Positions 8,674-18,339 of a stretch of DNA of 64,000 nucleotides are shown here, piece after piece; positions within the stretch are counted from its first letter, which is position 1, and every line of letters starts with the position of its first letter. The DNA is taken from the NCBI GenBank assembly GCA_900552265.1, contig URZE01000006.1, positions 1 to 64,000 of the forward strand. The letters are read 5' to 3'. A program made the position numbers and the translations under genes. The notes below the pieces were generated by a model. That model was given only the letters and a program-made list of their open reading frames with translations, was not told where the DNA came from and made no database searches. The stretch is from an uncultured Oscillospiraceae bacterium (GTDB lineage: Bacteria; Bacillota; Clostridia; Oscillospirales; Acutalibacteraceae).

Positions 8674-8784
8674 TCAGCATACAATTCTAAATATGTCTAA
8701 AGTTTTACATTTAAATTCACGAATCTCTTTTCCTTGGTACACAACTATCCCAATTAAAATAACTATCAGTAAAAATATTTCCAT
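8674..8784 (-). CDS. Very small predicted single-span membrane protein
   Basis: A 36-aa frame begins at an ATG at 8784 preceded by AAAGGA. It encodes MEIFLLIVILIGIVVY, a membrane-spanning helix, then a short basic tail (QGKEIREFKCKT). Tiny one-helix proteins of this kind are common in phage early regions, and the two fragments downstream on the same strand look phage-derived. It may be a genuine small gene or a surviving piece of a larger one. Confidence 0.35.
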   Translation of the reverse strand: MEIFLLIVILIGIVVYQGKEIREFKCKTLDIFRIVC

Positions 8785-8945
8785 GTTCCAAATTTTCCTT
8801 TTTGTAAATAAAAAAATCGCCTCAAATTTTTCGAGACATTTTGTTGAATAATCTTTCTTGTAAACATTATAGTTGACTTAAATCTGCAATGTTATTGAAC
8901 TTTTTCAAATACCTATTGGTTATCGTACTATTGTCAAAAAATTCA

Positions 8946-8963
8946 ATTAATGTTAACATTAAT
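8946..8963. promoter_or_regulatory. Perfect 18-bp palindrome beyond the cat gene
   Basis: ATTAATGTT is followed immediately by its exact reverse complement AACATTAAT, 12 bases past the cat stop codon. It has the form of a dimeric repressor site, but no regulator is nearby and in DNA this AT-rich a chance origin is possible. Confidence 0.3.
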
Positions 8964-8975
8964 CGACTCCTTGAT

Positions 8976-9626
8976 TTACATCCATTTATCTGGTTTATCA
9001 CACAATTCTTCTAATTTTTTAAAAAACATGCTTACATGATAACCGTCACAAGTAGCATGATGTACCGATATGGAAACTGGTAATAATAACTTTTCTCCAA
9101 ATTCAAAAAATTTACCTACCATAACAAAAGGCACCAACCAAACTGCATCACCTACGGGGGAACAATCAAAACTAGTAAAACTGCTCCAAGGAAGAGAACT
9201 CACATCGAAGCAGTTCGGGGGAAATTGTCCTCTTGCTGCCATACTTCTGTTTTCTCCATAAATATTAATATCATTAGTAAATCTATCGTAAAAAATCTCA
9301 AAATTATCGGAATATTCAGTCCATAAAATCGAAAGCCTCTTATCATTTTCATGAAATATCGGATATCGAGGGTGAATTACATCGTATATACCTAAATTAC
9401 CATATTCATCATAAGATGTCTTAAACTCATCGTTTGAATTTAAAACTTTTGAAATCATATAAACAAATGTTGGATAATGTCTTAACTTAAACCTTTTAAT
9501 TTTTTTTATTATATTTGTAGCATCAACATTTAAAGTCATACTGATTGTACGACGATTCTTTTTAGTAAACCAGTTATAATTCTCTTTTCTGCCCCAGGTC
9601 TCTAAATCTATTTTAGTAAAGTTCAT
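8976..9626 (-). CDS. cat: Chloramphenicol O-acetyltransferase (type A CAT family)
   Basis: The 216-aa product should transfer acetyl from acetyl-CoA to the 3-hydroxyl of chloramphenicol in the cytoplasm. The active-site motif HHATCDGYH (catalytic second histidine) lies near residue 190, and PWSSFTSF and GNLGIYDV regions match the trimeric type A CAT fold; length is normal (about 210-220 aa). The ATG at 9626 was chosen because GGAG lies eleven bases upstream and relatives start at this point; the open frame extends to 9668 without support. It is intact and lies in a wasteland of relics. Tn4451-type elements carry a cat gene, so it may be cargo of the decayed element at 4-7 kb, though that link is inference. 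Confidence 0.88.
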   Translation of the reverse strand: MNFTKIDLETWGRKENYNWFTKKNRRTISMTLNVDATNIIKKIKRFKLRHYPTFVYMISKVLNSNDEFKTSYDEYGNLGIYDVIHPRYPIFHENDKRLSILWTEYSDNFEIFYDRFTNDINIYGENRSMAARGQFPPNCFDVSSLPWSSFTSFDCSPVGDAVWLVPFVMVGKFFEFGEKLLLPVSISVHHATCDGYHVSMFFKKLEELCDKPDKWM

Positions 9627-10902
9627 TTTTAATTTTACTCCTTTCGTTGATATATAAATTGTAATCATGTAGATATATTTGTAAATACTGTAATTGACTA
9701 AAGTCGATTACTAGCGCTATGTTAGAAGATTTATAAAATTTTGATCAGTTCTTTGACCTTACCTCAGGTAAGTTGACTTGTGTAATCGGATTTTTTCTAT
9801 TTTTTAAAAAAATTTAGCTTATACTTCGCGTAGAGATTATATTGTAGTCCTTATTCTTGAAACCTTCACTATTTAAACTGTCCTCAATTTCAAAATTACG
9901 CTAACGACGTCAAATTTTTTGTTTTTTGCAAACTCCTTAATACCCAATCTTTCAATTGAATTAACTATAATTGTTAGTATAAAATCTAAAACATGTCTAC
10001 GACTTTTTCTTATTACTTTAGTAGTGAGTTGGTATAATTTTATTTAACTTATTTGTGCACAAAAATACCATATTATAAATATTTCGGTCTTATAACAAAT
10101 ACCTTTTTAACCTTATTTACTACATATATAGTTCAAAGTAACCCACAACCATTTTTAACCTACCTACAGATAAAATTTTTTACATATCATACATACCTAT
10201 AAGAAGACGTGAGTATCAAAAATTTTGTAAGTATTAATCACTTAAAAACAGCTAGTTCTTGCTATATTCAAAACTCAGTAGAATGACTACTTGCAAAAGG
10301 ATGTTATTTTTTAAGTTTATTTATGATCAGATATTCTTTTTTCTGATCTCTGATTTCTGTGTTATTGTGCAGTATTTAACTCTAATGCAAAATGACATAA
10401 TACCTTCGCACACTAAAGTGTTTACTTCTAATTCATACTTTAAATTTGCTTGCGTTTTGAGTATCATTGCATCTCTTTTTTTCCATAGACATCTTAGCAT
10501 AATTTACAACAACAAACTATGTTTTAGTGATATCGATATTAAAAAGTGTATATAATCTACCATCATATACACTTATATTATATTTATTCATTTAAACAAA
10601 TTTTTTACTATTTTTTGTATATCGAAATCTTAACCGGAGTATAGTGCCTTTTCCTATATTCGTAAATACTACTTGATATCTACATAATCATTTACTATGT
10701 AATAAACGTTATGTCATTAACAGCACTTTTTTCAAAAAATAATGTACAACAGTTCAACTTTGTACAAAAATTTCACTAAAAACACATTTTAAAATTTTTG
10801 ATCATTAACCTCATAAAAATTTACTTAACGTTGTTGATTTTAAATTGTTAAAACATATAAACTACCATCTAACTTCAATCGATTTTTTATGTTAAACAGC
10901 TG
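9627..10902. other. 1.3-kb AT-rich gap without an intact gene
   Basis: Apart from the operator-like palindrome at 9757-9774 I find no convincing gene. A minus-strand open stretch around 9880-10010 (FILTIIVNSIERLGIKEF, KNKKFDVVSVILKLR) may be a remnant of a regulator but is too short to place. A 98-codon plus-strand frame at 10259-10555 begins with TTG, has no ribosome binding site and a composition expected of random AT-rich DNA. Confidence 0.5.
9753..9786 (+). promoter_or_regulatory. MerR-type promoter/operator candidate
   Basis: A good -35 box (TTGACC, 9753-9758) is followed at once by the inverted repeat CTTACCTcAGGTAAG and then a weak -10 (TTGTGT or TGTAAT). A palindrome filling an over-long spacer is the hallmark of MerR-family promoters. 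It points into the empty plus strand, so the controlled gene seems lost. Confidence 0.3.
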
Positions 10903-12720
10903 TCATCTTTGTACTTGATTTCTAAGTCTCATAGTTTTATCAAGAATTTTTTTACGTATTCTTAAATTTTTCGGAGTTACTTCAAGCAACTCGTCATCAT
11001 CTATAAATTCAATTGATTGTTCCAGACTTAACACACTTGGAGGGGTAAGTTTTAGAGCTTCATCAGAACCTGAGGCACGCATATTAGTAACATGTTTTTT
11101 CTTACATACATTAACGGTAATATCTTCGGCCTTTGGTGTAGAACCTACAACCATTCCTTCATAAACATTTACACCGGGTCCTATGAAAAGTCTACCTCTG
11201 TCTTGAGCTGCAAATAATCCGTACCCAGTAGAAACTCCCGTTTCATGCGCAACAAGCGAACCATGACGTCTTTGAGATATCTCACCTTTATAAGGTTCAT
11301 AAGAATCAAAAACCTGATTAAGAATTCCTTTTCCATTAGTATCTGTTAAAAATTCAGATCGATACCCTATTATACCTCTGGATGGAACTTTAAATTCTAT
11401 TTGAGTGGTTCCACTTTCTTTAGGTGACATATCTACCATCTCAGCTTTACGTGAACCTATTTTTTCTATTACTGCTCCAACGTACTCTTCAGGTACTTCA
11501 ACAGTTAAAATTTCGATTGGTTCACATAAAACTCCATCTATTTCTTTCATTATTACCTGTGGTCTTGATACCTGAAATTCATAACCTTCTCTTCTCATTG
11601 TTTCTATCAAAATTGAAAGGTGCAATTCTCCCCTTCCGGAAACTTTAAACGTATCTGCAGAATCTGTTTCTTCCACACGCATAGAAACATTAGTTTCAAT
11701 TTCTTTAAAAAGTCTGTCTCGAACATTTCTTGACGTAACAAATTTACCTTCACGACCAGCAAACGGACTATTGTTAACCATAAAATTCATTGATACTGTA
11801 GGCTCATCTATTTTAACAAATGGTAATGGCTCAACATGGTTAGGGTCACAAAGAGTTTCACCGATATTAAGCCCAGTTATTCCCGAAATGGATATTATTT
11901 CTCCCAAATCAGCTTTTTCAGACTCTACCCTATTCAATCCCTCAAATGTATAAAGTTTACCTATTTTAACATTTTTATTTTCTCCGTCACGAGTGCACAA
12001 AACGACATTTTGACCGCTTTTTACACTTCCACGTTCAACTCTTCCAACACCTATACGTCCAACATAATCATCATAATCTATATTGGAAATAAGTATTTGC
12101 AGAGGCCCCTCTTTATCACCTTGTGGTGCAGGCACTTCTTTTATTATGGTTTCAAAAAGAGGCATCAGATTTTCTTTTGAATCATTTTCATTAACGAAGG
12201 CATACCCGTTTCTTCCGGAAGCATAAACAACCGGAAACTCAATTTGACTTTCATCAGCTCCAAGCTCTATAAATAGATCTAAAACTTCATCAACTACCTC
12301 TTCGGGTCTTGCTCCAGGACGGTCAATTTTATTAACTACAACAATGGGTTTTTTACCAAGTTTTAAAGCTTTTTTCAAAACAAATCTTGTCTGTGGCATG
12401 CATCCTTCAAAAGCATCTACCAACAATACTACACCATCGACCATCATCAAAATTCGTTCTACTTCTCCGCCAAAATCGGCATGACCCGGAGTGTCAACTA
12501 TATTTATTTTTATATCTTTATACATTACTGCAGTATTTTTAGAAAGAATTGTAATTCCTCTTTCTCTTTCCAAATCTCCAGAATCCATTACCCTTTCGGC
12601 AACGCTTTCATTTGTCCTAAATATACCACTTTGTTTTAACATTTGGTCAACAAGAGTTGTTTTTCCGTGGTCAACGTGCGCAATTATAGCTATATTTCTT
12701 AAATTTTCTGAACTTCCCAT
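10903..12720 (-). CDS. typA: TypA/BipA translational GTPase
   Basis: A 605-aa ribosome-associated GTPase related to EF-G, involved in ribosome assembly and stress or cold adaptation. The P-loop AHVDHGKTT spans residues 14-22, DTPGH lies near 76 and NKID near 130; EF-G domain III/V-like parts follow, and the C-terminus carries the family's LRVRKK-like end (NLRIRKKILDK). Length is normal for the family (600-615 aa). An AAGGAAG site precedes the ATG. It is preceded on the same strand by the histidine phosphatase gene with an 18-base gap, so the two are probably cotranscribed. Confidence 0.95.
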   Translation of the reverse strand: MGSSENLRNIAIIAHVDHGKTTLVDQMLKQSGIFRTNESVAERVMDSGDLERERGITILSKNTAVMYKDIKINIVDTPGHADFGGEVERILMMVDGVVLLVDAFEGCMPQTRFVLKKALKLGKKPIVVVNKIDRPGARPEEVVDEVLDLFIELGADESQIEFPVVYASGRNGYAFVNENDSKENLMPLFETIIKEVPAPQGDKEGPLQILISNIDYDDYVGRIGVGRVERGSVKSGQNVVLCTRDGENKNVKIGKLYTFEGLNRVESEKADLGEIISISGITGLNIGETLCDPNHVEPLPFVKIDEPTVSMNFMVNNSPFAGREGKFVTSRNVRDRLFKEIETNVSMRVEETDSADTFKVSGRGELHLSILIETMRREGYEFQVSRPQVIMKEIDGVLCEPIEILTVEVPEEYVGAVIEKIGSRKAEMVDMSPKESGTTQIEFKVPSRGIIGYRSEFLTDTNGKGILNQVFDSYEPYKGEISQRRHGSLVAHETGVSTGYGLFAAQDRGRLFIGPGVNVYEGMVVGSTPKAEDITVNVCKKKHVTNMRASGSDEALKLTPPSVLSLEQSIEFIDDDELLEVTPKNLRIRKKILDKTMRLRNQVQR

Positions 12721-12738
12721 ATCAATTACTTCCTTAAG

Positions 12739-13413
12739 TTAATGTTTTTCTTTTAAATTATCAATTAAATTTTTAAATTCACCATTTATATTTCCATTTG
12801 CCCCGAGAGGTATTTTATCATAAACTTCCATCACTTTTTCTCTCATCCAGATTCCAGGCGTAATTCTTACGGAATACCCACATCCGTTATCTACCATCCA
12901 TTCATAAAAATCAGCTCTCGGAATACCGTACATAGCAAGTATTGTCATAATTACTCCACCATGGGTAAAAACAGATGCCGAAGTAACCTTTCTTCTCATC
13001 ATTGATTCTACTATTTTTTCAAATGTTGCTCTTATCCTATTATAAAAAGTGCTCCAACTTTCTCCATTAGGAGGACTTATGTCATTCCCTCTGTTCATCC
13101 ACTTTAAATACAACTCATCTCCAGTAAGTTCTTGAGTAGTTTTTCCTTCCCAATCTCCAAAATTACATTCTTTTAAACCTTCTACTACTACAGGATGAGT
13201 TTGTGGATACACAATGTCACATGTTTGAATACATCTCTGCAACGGACTGCTATAATACTCCTCAACACAAGGATATTTATAAATATCTTTAAGTCCGTGC
13301 AATTTTTCAATTCCCTCACTACACACTGGAATATCCCATACTCCTGCATACTTACCTGTAAGATTGGCTTCGGTTAATCCATGACGTATAAAATGAATAA
13401 CATATGATTGCAT
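12739..13413 (-). CDS. Histidine phosphatase (phosphoglycerate mutase-like) family protein
   Basis: A 224-aa enzyme of the RHG phosphatase superfamily. The catalytic RHGLTEAN begins near residue 10, SSPLQRC follows at about 56, an acidic EGxxE-type pair (LKECNFGDWEG) near 83, and the second catalytic histidine in FTHGGVI near 151. This layout suits CobC/GpmB-like broad phosphatases; the real substrate cannot be fixed from sequence. It sits 14 bases after plsY and just before typA on the same strand, suggesting a housekeeping operon. Confidence 0.8.
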   Translation of the reverse strand: MQSYVIHFIRHGLTEANLTGKYAGVWDIPVCSEGIEKLHGLKDIYKYPCVEEYYSSPLQRCIQTCDIVYPQTHPVVVEGLKECNFGDWEGKTTQELTGDELYLKWMNRGNDISPPNGESWSTFYNRIRATFEKIVESMMRRKVTSASVFTHGGVIMTILAMYGIPRADFYEWMVDNGCGYSVRITPGIWMREKVMEVYDKIPLGANGNINGEFKNLIDNLKEKH

Positions 13414-13427
13414 GAAAACAATCCCCC

Positions 13428-14129
13428 TTATTTATGTACAGATATTCTTTTTTCCGTTCCCTTTATAAGTCTTAAAATATTGCTTTTGTGTCGGAAAAGT
13501 ATTATTACCGAAACCATAAGTGCAATTAACGTAGGAAATAAAAAATTCCATACAGATGAATTTTCTGTATTACAATATGTTAAATAAGAAAATAAAAATG
13601 TTGCCACAGGATATGAAACAGCTGCAACAATAGATGCAAGTGAAACAATTTTACTCAATAACAAAACTATTATGAATACAGTTATAAGAACTAAAAATAT
13701 ACGCCAATCAATCAAAAGCATTGAAGACCAAGTGGTTAAAATTCCTTTTCCACCTTTAAATTTGAAGAAACACGGATAAATATGTCCTACAACACACATA
13801 AAACATGATATATAAGAATAATATACAAAAATTTCCCAAGAATCACTTCTCAAGAAAAACCAAGAAGTTATCCACAAGCTCAAAGCGACTGCTAAAACTC
13901 CTTTCGAAAAATCTCCCAAGAAAGTAATAACGGCCATTTTTTTGCCCATAGTACGCAAAACATTTGTAAATCCCGCATTCCCACTTCCAACGTTTCTGAT
14001 ATCTTCTTGAGATTTAAACAATTTCGTAACTACAATAGAAGAATTAATACATCCAATTAAATACGAAATGGTTGAAATCATTAAAAAAGGAATTAGGTAA
14101 TAATTAAGTAAAAAAATGTTTTTTAACAT
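13428..14129 (-). CDS. plsY: Glycerol-3-phosphate acyltransferase PlsY
   Basis: A 233-aa integral membrane enzyme that transfers an acyl group from acyl-phosphate to glycerol-3-phosphate, the first step of phospholipid synthesis in Gram-positives. Family motifs are present: GSGNAGFTNVLRTMGK (about 47-62), and KFKGGKGILT near 123. Five to seven hydrophobic helices are visible. The N-terminus is slightly longer than typical (family about 190-220 aa). It lies directly after der, as in many Clostridia. Confidence 0.92.
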   Translation of the reverse strand: MLKNIFLLNYYLIPFLMISTISYLIGCINSSIVVTKLFKSQEDIRNVGSGNAGFTNVLRTMGKKMAVITFLGDFSKGVLAVALSLWITSWFFLRSDSWEIFVYYSYISCFMCVVGHIYPCFFKFKGGKGILTTWSSMLLIDWRIFLVLITVFIIVLLLSKIVSLASIVAAVSYPVATFLFSYLTYCNTENSSVWNFLFPTLIALMVSVIILFRHKSNILRLIKGTEKRISVHK

Positions 14130-14155
14130 TATAAAATTTTCTGCCTTTCCAAAAA

Positions 14156-15496
14156 TTAAATCTTTGGTTCGAATTTTTGTTCGGACTTTTCACGAATTAT
14201 AAATCGTATCGGAGTACCAACGAAACCAAATGTACTTCTTAGATTATTTTCAATATAATGCTGATATGAAAAATGAAACAACTCAGCTTTGTTTACAAAA
14301 AATACAAATGTAGGTGGCTGAACACTTACCTGAGTCATATAATAAATTTTCAAACGTCTACCTTTATGAGTCGGCAATGGTGTCTTTACAACAGCTCTCG
14401 CCAAAACATCATTCAAAGTTCCTGTAGAAATACGCATAGAATTATATTCAGAAACCTGATTAATATATTCAAAAATTTCATTTATTCGTTGACCCGTTTT
14501 TGCAGAAACAAAAATTATAGGCGCATAAGACATAAATAAAAATTTTTCTTTAATTTTTTTCTTGTATTCATTCATGGTTTTGTCATTTTTTTCTATGGCA
14601 TCCCATTTATTAACAATTATTATGCTTGCTTTTCCTGCTTCATGAGCAAGACCTGCAACTTTAGTATCTTGTTCAGTAACTCCTTCTTTAGCGTCTATCA
14701 TAATCACACAAACTCGTGAACGTTCAACTGCCAATTTTGTTCTCATTATACTATATTTTTCTATCTTATCATTAACTTTACTTTGCCGTCTAAGGCCTGC
14801 AGTATCAATAAAATTATAATTTCCAAATTTGTTTGAAATAAATGTATCAATAGTGTCACGCGTGGTACCGGCAACATTAGAAACTATACTTCTTTCATAA
14901 CCTGAAATATAATTTATAAGTGAAGATTTTCCTACATTTGGCTTACCTATAACTGCTACTGGAATACTTTCGCTTAATTCTTCAAAATCAGAATTCGGTA
15001 AAAACTTAGATATCTCATCAAGCAAATCTCCTGTACCATGGCCATGAACCGACGACACTTGTATAGGATCGCCAAGTCCCAAATTGTAAAATTCATAAAA
15101 ATTGCAATCTGCAGCCCCAATAGTATCCGCTTTATTTACGCAAAGTACAACAGGTTTTCCCGATTTTTTTAACATATGTGCTATTTCTAAATCCGAAGAC
15201 ACCATTCCCGTTTTAACATCAACAACAAATACCACCACATCAGCCAAATCTACTGCAAGTTCAGCTTGCCTACGCACTTCTTTGGAAATAATATCATTTG
15301 ATTTTATTTCTTCAATACCACCTGTATCTACAATAGAAATTTTTCTATTTTTCCACTCACATTCACCATAAACTCTATCTCGAGTAACTCCTGGAGTATC
15401 GTCTACAATAGAAATACGCTTACCAATTAATTTATTAAAAAGCGTAGACTTTCCAACATTCGGTCGTCCAACCAGAGCCACAACAGCATTAGCCAT
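14156..15496 (-). CDS. der: Ribosome-assembly GTPase Der (EngA)
   Basis: A 446-aa protein with two GTPase domains in tandem and a C-terminal KH-like domain, needed for 50S subunit maturation. P-loops are GRPNVGKST at residues 10-18 and GKPNVGKSS near 184; matching DTGG, DTAG and NKxD boxes are present. Length is normal. It follows rpmF on the same strand and precedes plsY with a 26-base gap. Confidence 0.96.
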   Translation of the reverse strand: MANAVVALVGRPNVGKSTLFNKLIGKRISIVDDTPGVTRDRVYGECEWKNRKISIVDTGGIEEIKSNDIISKEVRRQAELAVDLADVVVFVVDVKTGMVSSDLEIAHMLKKSGKPVVLCVNKADTIGAADCNFYEFYNLGLGDPIQVSSVHGHGTGDLLDEISKFLPNSDFEELSESIPVAVIGKPNVGKSSLINYISGYERSIVSNVAGTTRDTIDTFISNKFGNYNFIDTAGLRRQSKVNDKIEKYSIMRTKLAVERSRVCVIMIDAKEGVTEQDTKVAGLAHEAGKASIIIVNKWDAIEKNDKTMNEYKKKIKEKFLFMSYAPIIFVSAKTGQRINEIFEYINQVSEYNSMRISTGTLNDVLARAVVKTPLPTHKGRRLKIYYMTQVSVQPPTFVFFVNKAELFHFSYQHYIENNLRSTFGFVGTPIRFIIREKSEQKFEPKI

Positions 15497-15541
15497 TTTT
15501 TCACATCCTGATATAATAAAATAAATACACTTGAAGAAAAT

Positions 15542-15563
15542 AGAGAAGGATTTCTCCTCCTCT
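15542..15563 (-). terminator. Weak terminator/attenuator hairpin between rpmF and der
   Basis: On the minus strand AGAGGAGGA and TCCTTCTCT pair fully (one G-T) around a four-base GAAA loop, followed only by a short T tract. It could partly end rpmF transcripts before der. Confidence 0.45.
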
Positions 15564-15592
15564 AATCAATTGTTACTATAATGAACTAAAAA

Positions 15593-15778
15593 TTATGCTC
15601 CCTTTTTAATAACTTCTCTTCCCTTATAATAACCGCAAGATTTGCACACTCTGTGAATTAACTTCAACGCTCCGCACTCTTCACATCTGCTGAAAGCCGG
15701 AACTTTTATCTTCCATACGTTAGAACGTCTTGTGTTTCTTCTCGCTTTAGAATGTTTTCTTTTAGGTACTATTGCCAT
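15593..15778 (-). CDS. rpmF: 50S ribosomal protein L32
   Basis: A 61-aa ribosomal protein with the conserved start MAIVPKRKHSKARRNTRRS and a four-cysteine zinc ribbon (CEECGALK then CKSCG). It is the zinc-binding form. A good AGGAGG-like site precedes the ATG. Next on the same strand is der. Confidence 0.97.
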   Translation of the reverse strand: MAIVPKRKHSKARRNTRRSNVWKIKVPAFSRCEECGALKLIHRVCKSCGYYKGREVIKKGA

Positions 15779-15944
15779 TACTATGGAACCTCCTTATTAA
15801 ACACAACAAAAAATCCGTTTGCAATTCGGTATAGTCATTATAAAATATTTCTACAAGTTTGTCAAGAGCTTATACCGTTTTTATTTTTATAATAAACGTT
15901 TCATAATCTTTATAATTTTTTTACTAAATTTATAAAAATTCAAA

Positions 15945-17243
15945 TCAATATCCAGGTTTATCTAACAATCTAAACATATTAACTTTATATTCCTCCACAC
16001 CTGGCTGATTGAATGGATTTACATTCATCAAATATCCTGAAACTGCGCAAGCTTTTTCAAAAAAATAAATAATATAACCCAACCAATATTCCGAATAACT
16101 ATCAATTGTGATGATAATATTTGGTGTTCCACCATTGGTATGAGCCAAAACAGTAGCTTCGAAAGCTTTCTCATTTACGTAATTCAATTTTTTACCTTCA
16201 AGATAATTTAGCTCATCTAAGTCATTTTCACAATGAGGTACAATTAAACCTTCATCAAAATTTCTTGCTTTTATTACAGTTTCAAACAATATTTTATTTC
16301 CCTCTTGAATAAATTGCCCCATAGAATGTAAATCAGTCGTAAAAATAGCGGTTGCAGGAAAAATTCCAGTACAATTTTTGCCTTCACTTTCACCAAAAAG
16401 TTGTTTCCACCACTCAAAAAAATAACGAAGTCTTGAATCGTAACCTGCAATTAATTCAATGTGTTTTCCTTTTTTATAAAAAATATTTCTCAAAACAGCG
16501 TATTTATAACAATCATTAATTTTTAAAGACTTATTCAAATTTTCTTCATAAGAATCACGAGCACCACTCAATATCTCATCTATATTTGCTCCGCTAACTG
16601 CTAACGGAAGTAGTCCTACAGCTGTCAAGACAGAATAACGCCCACCTATATTTTGCGGTATTTCAAAACACTCATAACCTTCTTCACGAGCAATTTTCAA
16701 AAGTGAACCTCTATACGGATCAGTGGTACAGTAAATTCTATCTTTCGCTTGTTCTTTCCCATATTTGTTTTCCAGAAATTTTTTGAAAACCCTAAATGCT
16801 ATAGCTGGTTCGGTGGTTGTGCCCGATTTTGAAATAACATTAATTGAAACATCTCTTTTTTTACAAATTTCTAAGATATCTTCCAATTCTTGAGAATTCA
16901 CAGAATTTCCTACAAAAAAAATCTTAGGAGAATTTTTTGATAAGTAGTTATAATTTGGAGATTTCAAAAACTCTATCGCAGCTCTCGCTCCCAAATACGA
17001 TCCACCAATTCCAATGACAACAAAAATATCAGAATTCTCTCTTATTTTTTTTGCAGAAGACTTAATTTTTTCAAGTTCCTGAGTATTAATTTTTATAGGT
17101 AGATCTAGCCACCCTTTAAAATCATTTTCATTTTCGGAAACAAAATGTAAAGCATCATGTATCTCGTTTATCTTAATTTGAAATCCTTCAATTTCTTCAT
17201 CTGTAACAAATTCACTCAAATAACTTGTGTCAAAATTAATCAT
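15945..17243 (-). CDS. pgi: Glucose-6-phosphate isomerase
   Basis: A 432-aa cytosolic enzyme interconverting glucose-6-phosphate and fructose-6-phosphate. Two SIS subdomains carry GIGGSYLGARAAIEF near residue 78 and SKSGTTTEPAIAF near 138; the active-site glutamate region NIGGRYS and the catalytic histidine segment near the C-terminus (AHTNGGTPN and the final NPFNQPGVE) are present. Length fits the short Firmicute type (about 430-450 aa). It stands alone between rpmF and tsf. Confidence 0.95.
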   Translation of the reverse strand: MINFDTSYLSEFVTDEEIEGFQIKINEIHDALHFVSENENDFKGWLDLPIKINTQELEKIKSSAKKIRENSDIFVVIGIGGSYLGARAAIEFLKSPNYNYLSKNSPKIFFVGNSVNSQELEDILEICKKRDVSINVISKSGTTTEPAIAFRVFKKFLENKYGKEQAKDRIYCTTDPYRGSLLKIAREEGYECFEIPQNIGGRYSVLTAVGLLPLAVSGANIDEILSGARDSYEENLNKSLKINDCYKYAVLRNIFYKKGKHIELIAGYDSRLRYFFEWWKQLFGESEGKNCTGIFPATAIFTTDLHSMGQFIQEGNKILFETVIKARNFDEGLIVPHCENDLDELNYLEGKKLNYVNEKAFEATVLAHTNGGTPNIIITIDSYSEYWLGYIIYFFEKACAVSGYLMNVNPFNQPGVEEYKVNMFRLLDKPGY

Positions 17244-17285
17244 CAGATATAACCTCTCGGAGATGTACGCTCTTAATTGAAATAC

Positions 17286-17321
17286 AGTGTGTCCTAAAGA
17301 TCAAGAATTCTCGGACACACT
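17286..17321 (-). terminator. Hairpin terminator downstream of tsf
   Basis: AGTGTGTCC and GGACACACT form a perfect nine-pair stem 11 bases after the tsf stop codon on the minus strand. The T tract after it is poor, so termination efficiency is uncertain. Confidence 0.6.
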
Positions 17322-17331
17322 ACTATGTTAA

Positions 17332-18246
17332 CTATTTAATCATTCCGGCAACTTCTTGAGCAAAGTTATCTTCTTTCTTTTCTATTCCTTCACCCTTTTC
17401 GAATCTTACAAAAGAAATGATTTTTATACTTGTTCCCAATTCTTTGGAAATTTTTTGTGTATACTGTTCGATACTGAGGTTTCCGTCCTTTACAAATGCT
17501 TGATTCATTAGGCAAACCTCTTTATAGTATTTTCCGATTCTTCCCTCTACTATTTTTTCAGCAATATTTTCCGGTTTTCCATCACCAACAATTTGCTCTT
17601 TTAATATCTTTCTCTCATGAGCTATTACGTCAGCCGGTATCTCTTCCGGAACAAGATAAAGCGGATTGATTGCTGCGATTTGCATCGCTACATCTTTAGA
17701 AAATGCTTTGAAAACATCGGTTTTGGCAACATCTTTATTATCTACATCAAAATTTACCAAAACACCAATTTTTCCAGCTGCGTGAACATATCCCGCAACA
17801 ACACCTTCAAAACGTTTAAAACGTCTGATTTTTATATTCTCTCCTATTGTAAGAATTTTTTCTTGTAATATTTCTTCAACTGTTTTACCGTTTTCTGCCT
17901 TTAATTTCAATAACTCTTCAACAGATTGCGGATTTTTTTCTATGACAATTTCACCACAAAGTTTAACAAATGATTGAAAATCGACATTCTTTGCCACAAA
18001 ATCCGTTTCAGAGTTTACCTCTATAGCCACACCAACACTGCCGTCCTCATTTGTATAAGCCATCGCTAATCCCTCTGCTGCTACTCTTGAAGATTTCTTA
18101 GTTGCTGCCGCTAAACCTTTTTCTCTCAAAAAATCTATAGCCGCTGCCATATCTCCATCGGACGAAGCAAGTGCTTTTTTGCAATCCATCATGCCGCATC
18201 CTGTTTTTTCTCTCAGTTCCTTAACATCTTTAGCAGTAAAACTCAC
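17332..18246 (-). CDS. tsf: Translation elongation factor Ts
   Basis: A 304-aa nucleotide exchange factor for EF-Tu. The N-terminal UBA-like domain has the conserved MSFTAKDVKELREKTGCGMM pattern, followed by SETDFVAKN near residue 78. The start is a GTG at 18246, with AGGAGG seven bases upstream; an open ATG at 18297 lacks a site and would add 17 residues unlike the family. It follows rpsB by 93 bases, the classic rpsB-tsf operon. Confidence 0.95.
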   Translation of the reverse strand: MSFTAKDVKELREKTGCGMMDCKKALASSDGDMAAAIDFLREKGLAAATKKSSRVAAEGLAMAYTNEDGSVGVAIEVNSETDFVAKNVDFQSFVKLCGEIVIEKNPQSVEELLKLKAENGKTVEEILQEKILTIGENIKIRRFKRFEGVVAGYVHAAGKIGVLVNFDVDNKDVAKTDVFKAFSKDVAMQIAAINPLYLVPEEIPADVIAHERKILKEQIVGDGKPENIAEKIVEGRIGKYYKEVCLMNQAFVKDGNLSIEQYTQKISKELGTSIKIISFVRFEKGEGIEKKEDNFAQEVAGMIK

Positions 18247-18339
18247 GCTAATTCCTCCTGAATTCAAATTAATACAATCAAGTAAGCCGAATTTCAATCA
18301 AACTTCATCTATAAATTCGGCTCCTGCATTCACAATTTA

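Noticed and set aside
8597..8851. 84-codon plus-strand frame near 8.7 kb.
   Set aside because: Opposite strand carries better supported fragments (small membrane protein and DDRxYLxPxDNE fragment); the plus frame shows no motif.
10259..10555. 98-codon plus-strand frame in the gap before typA.
   Set aside because: TTG start without a ribosome site, composition of random AT-rich DNA, no recognisable motif.
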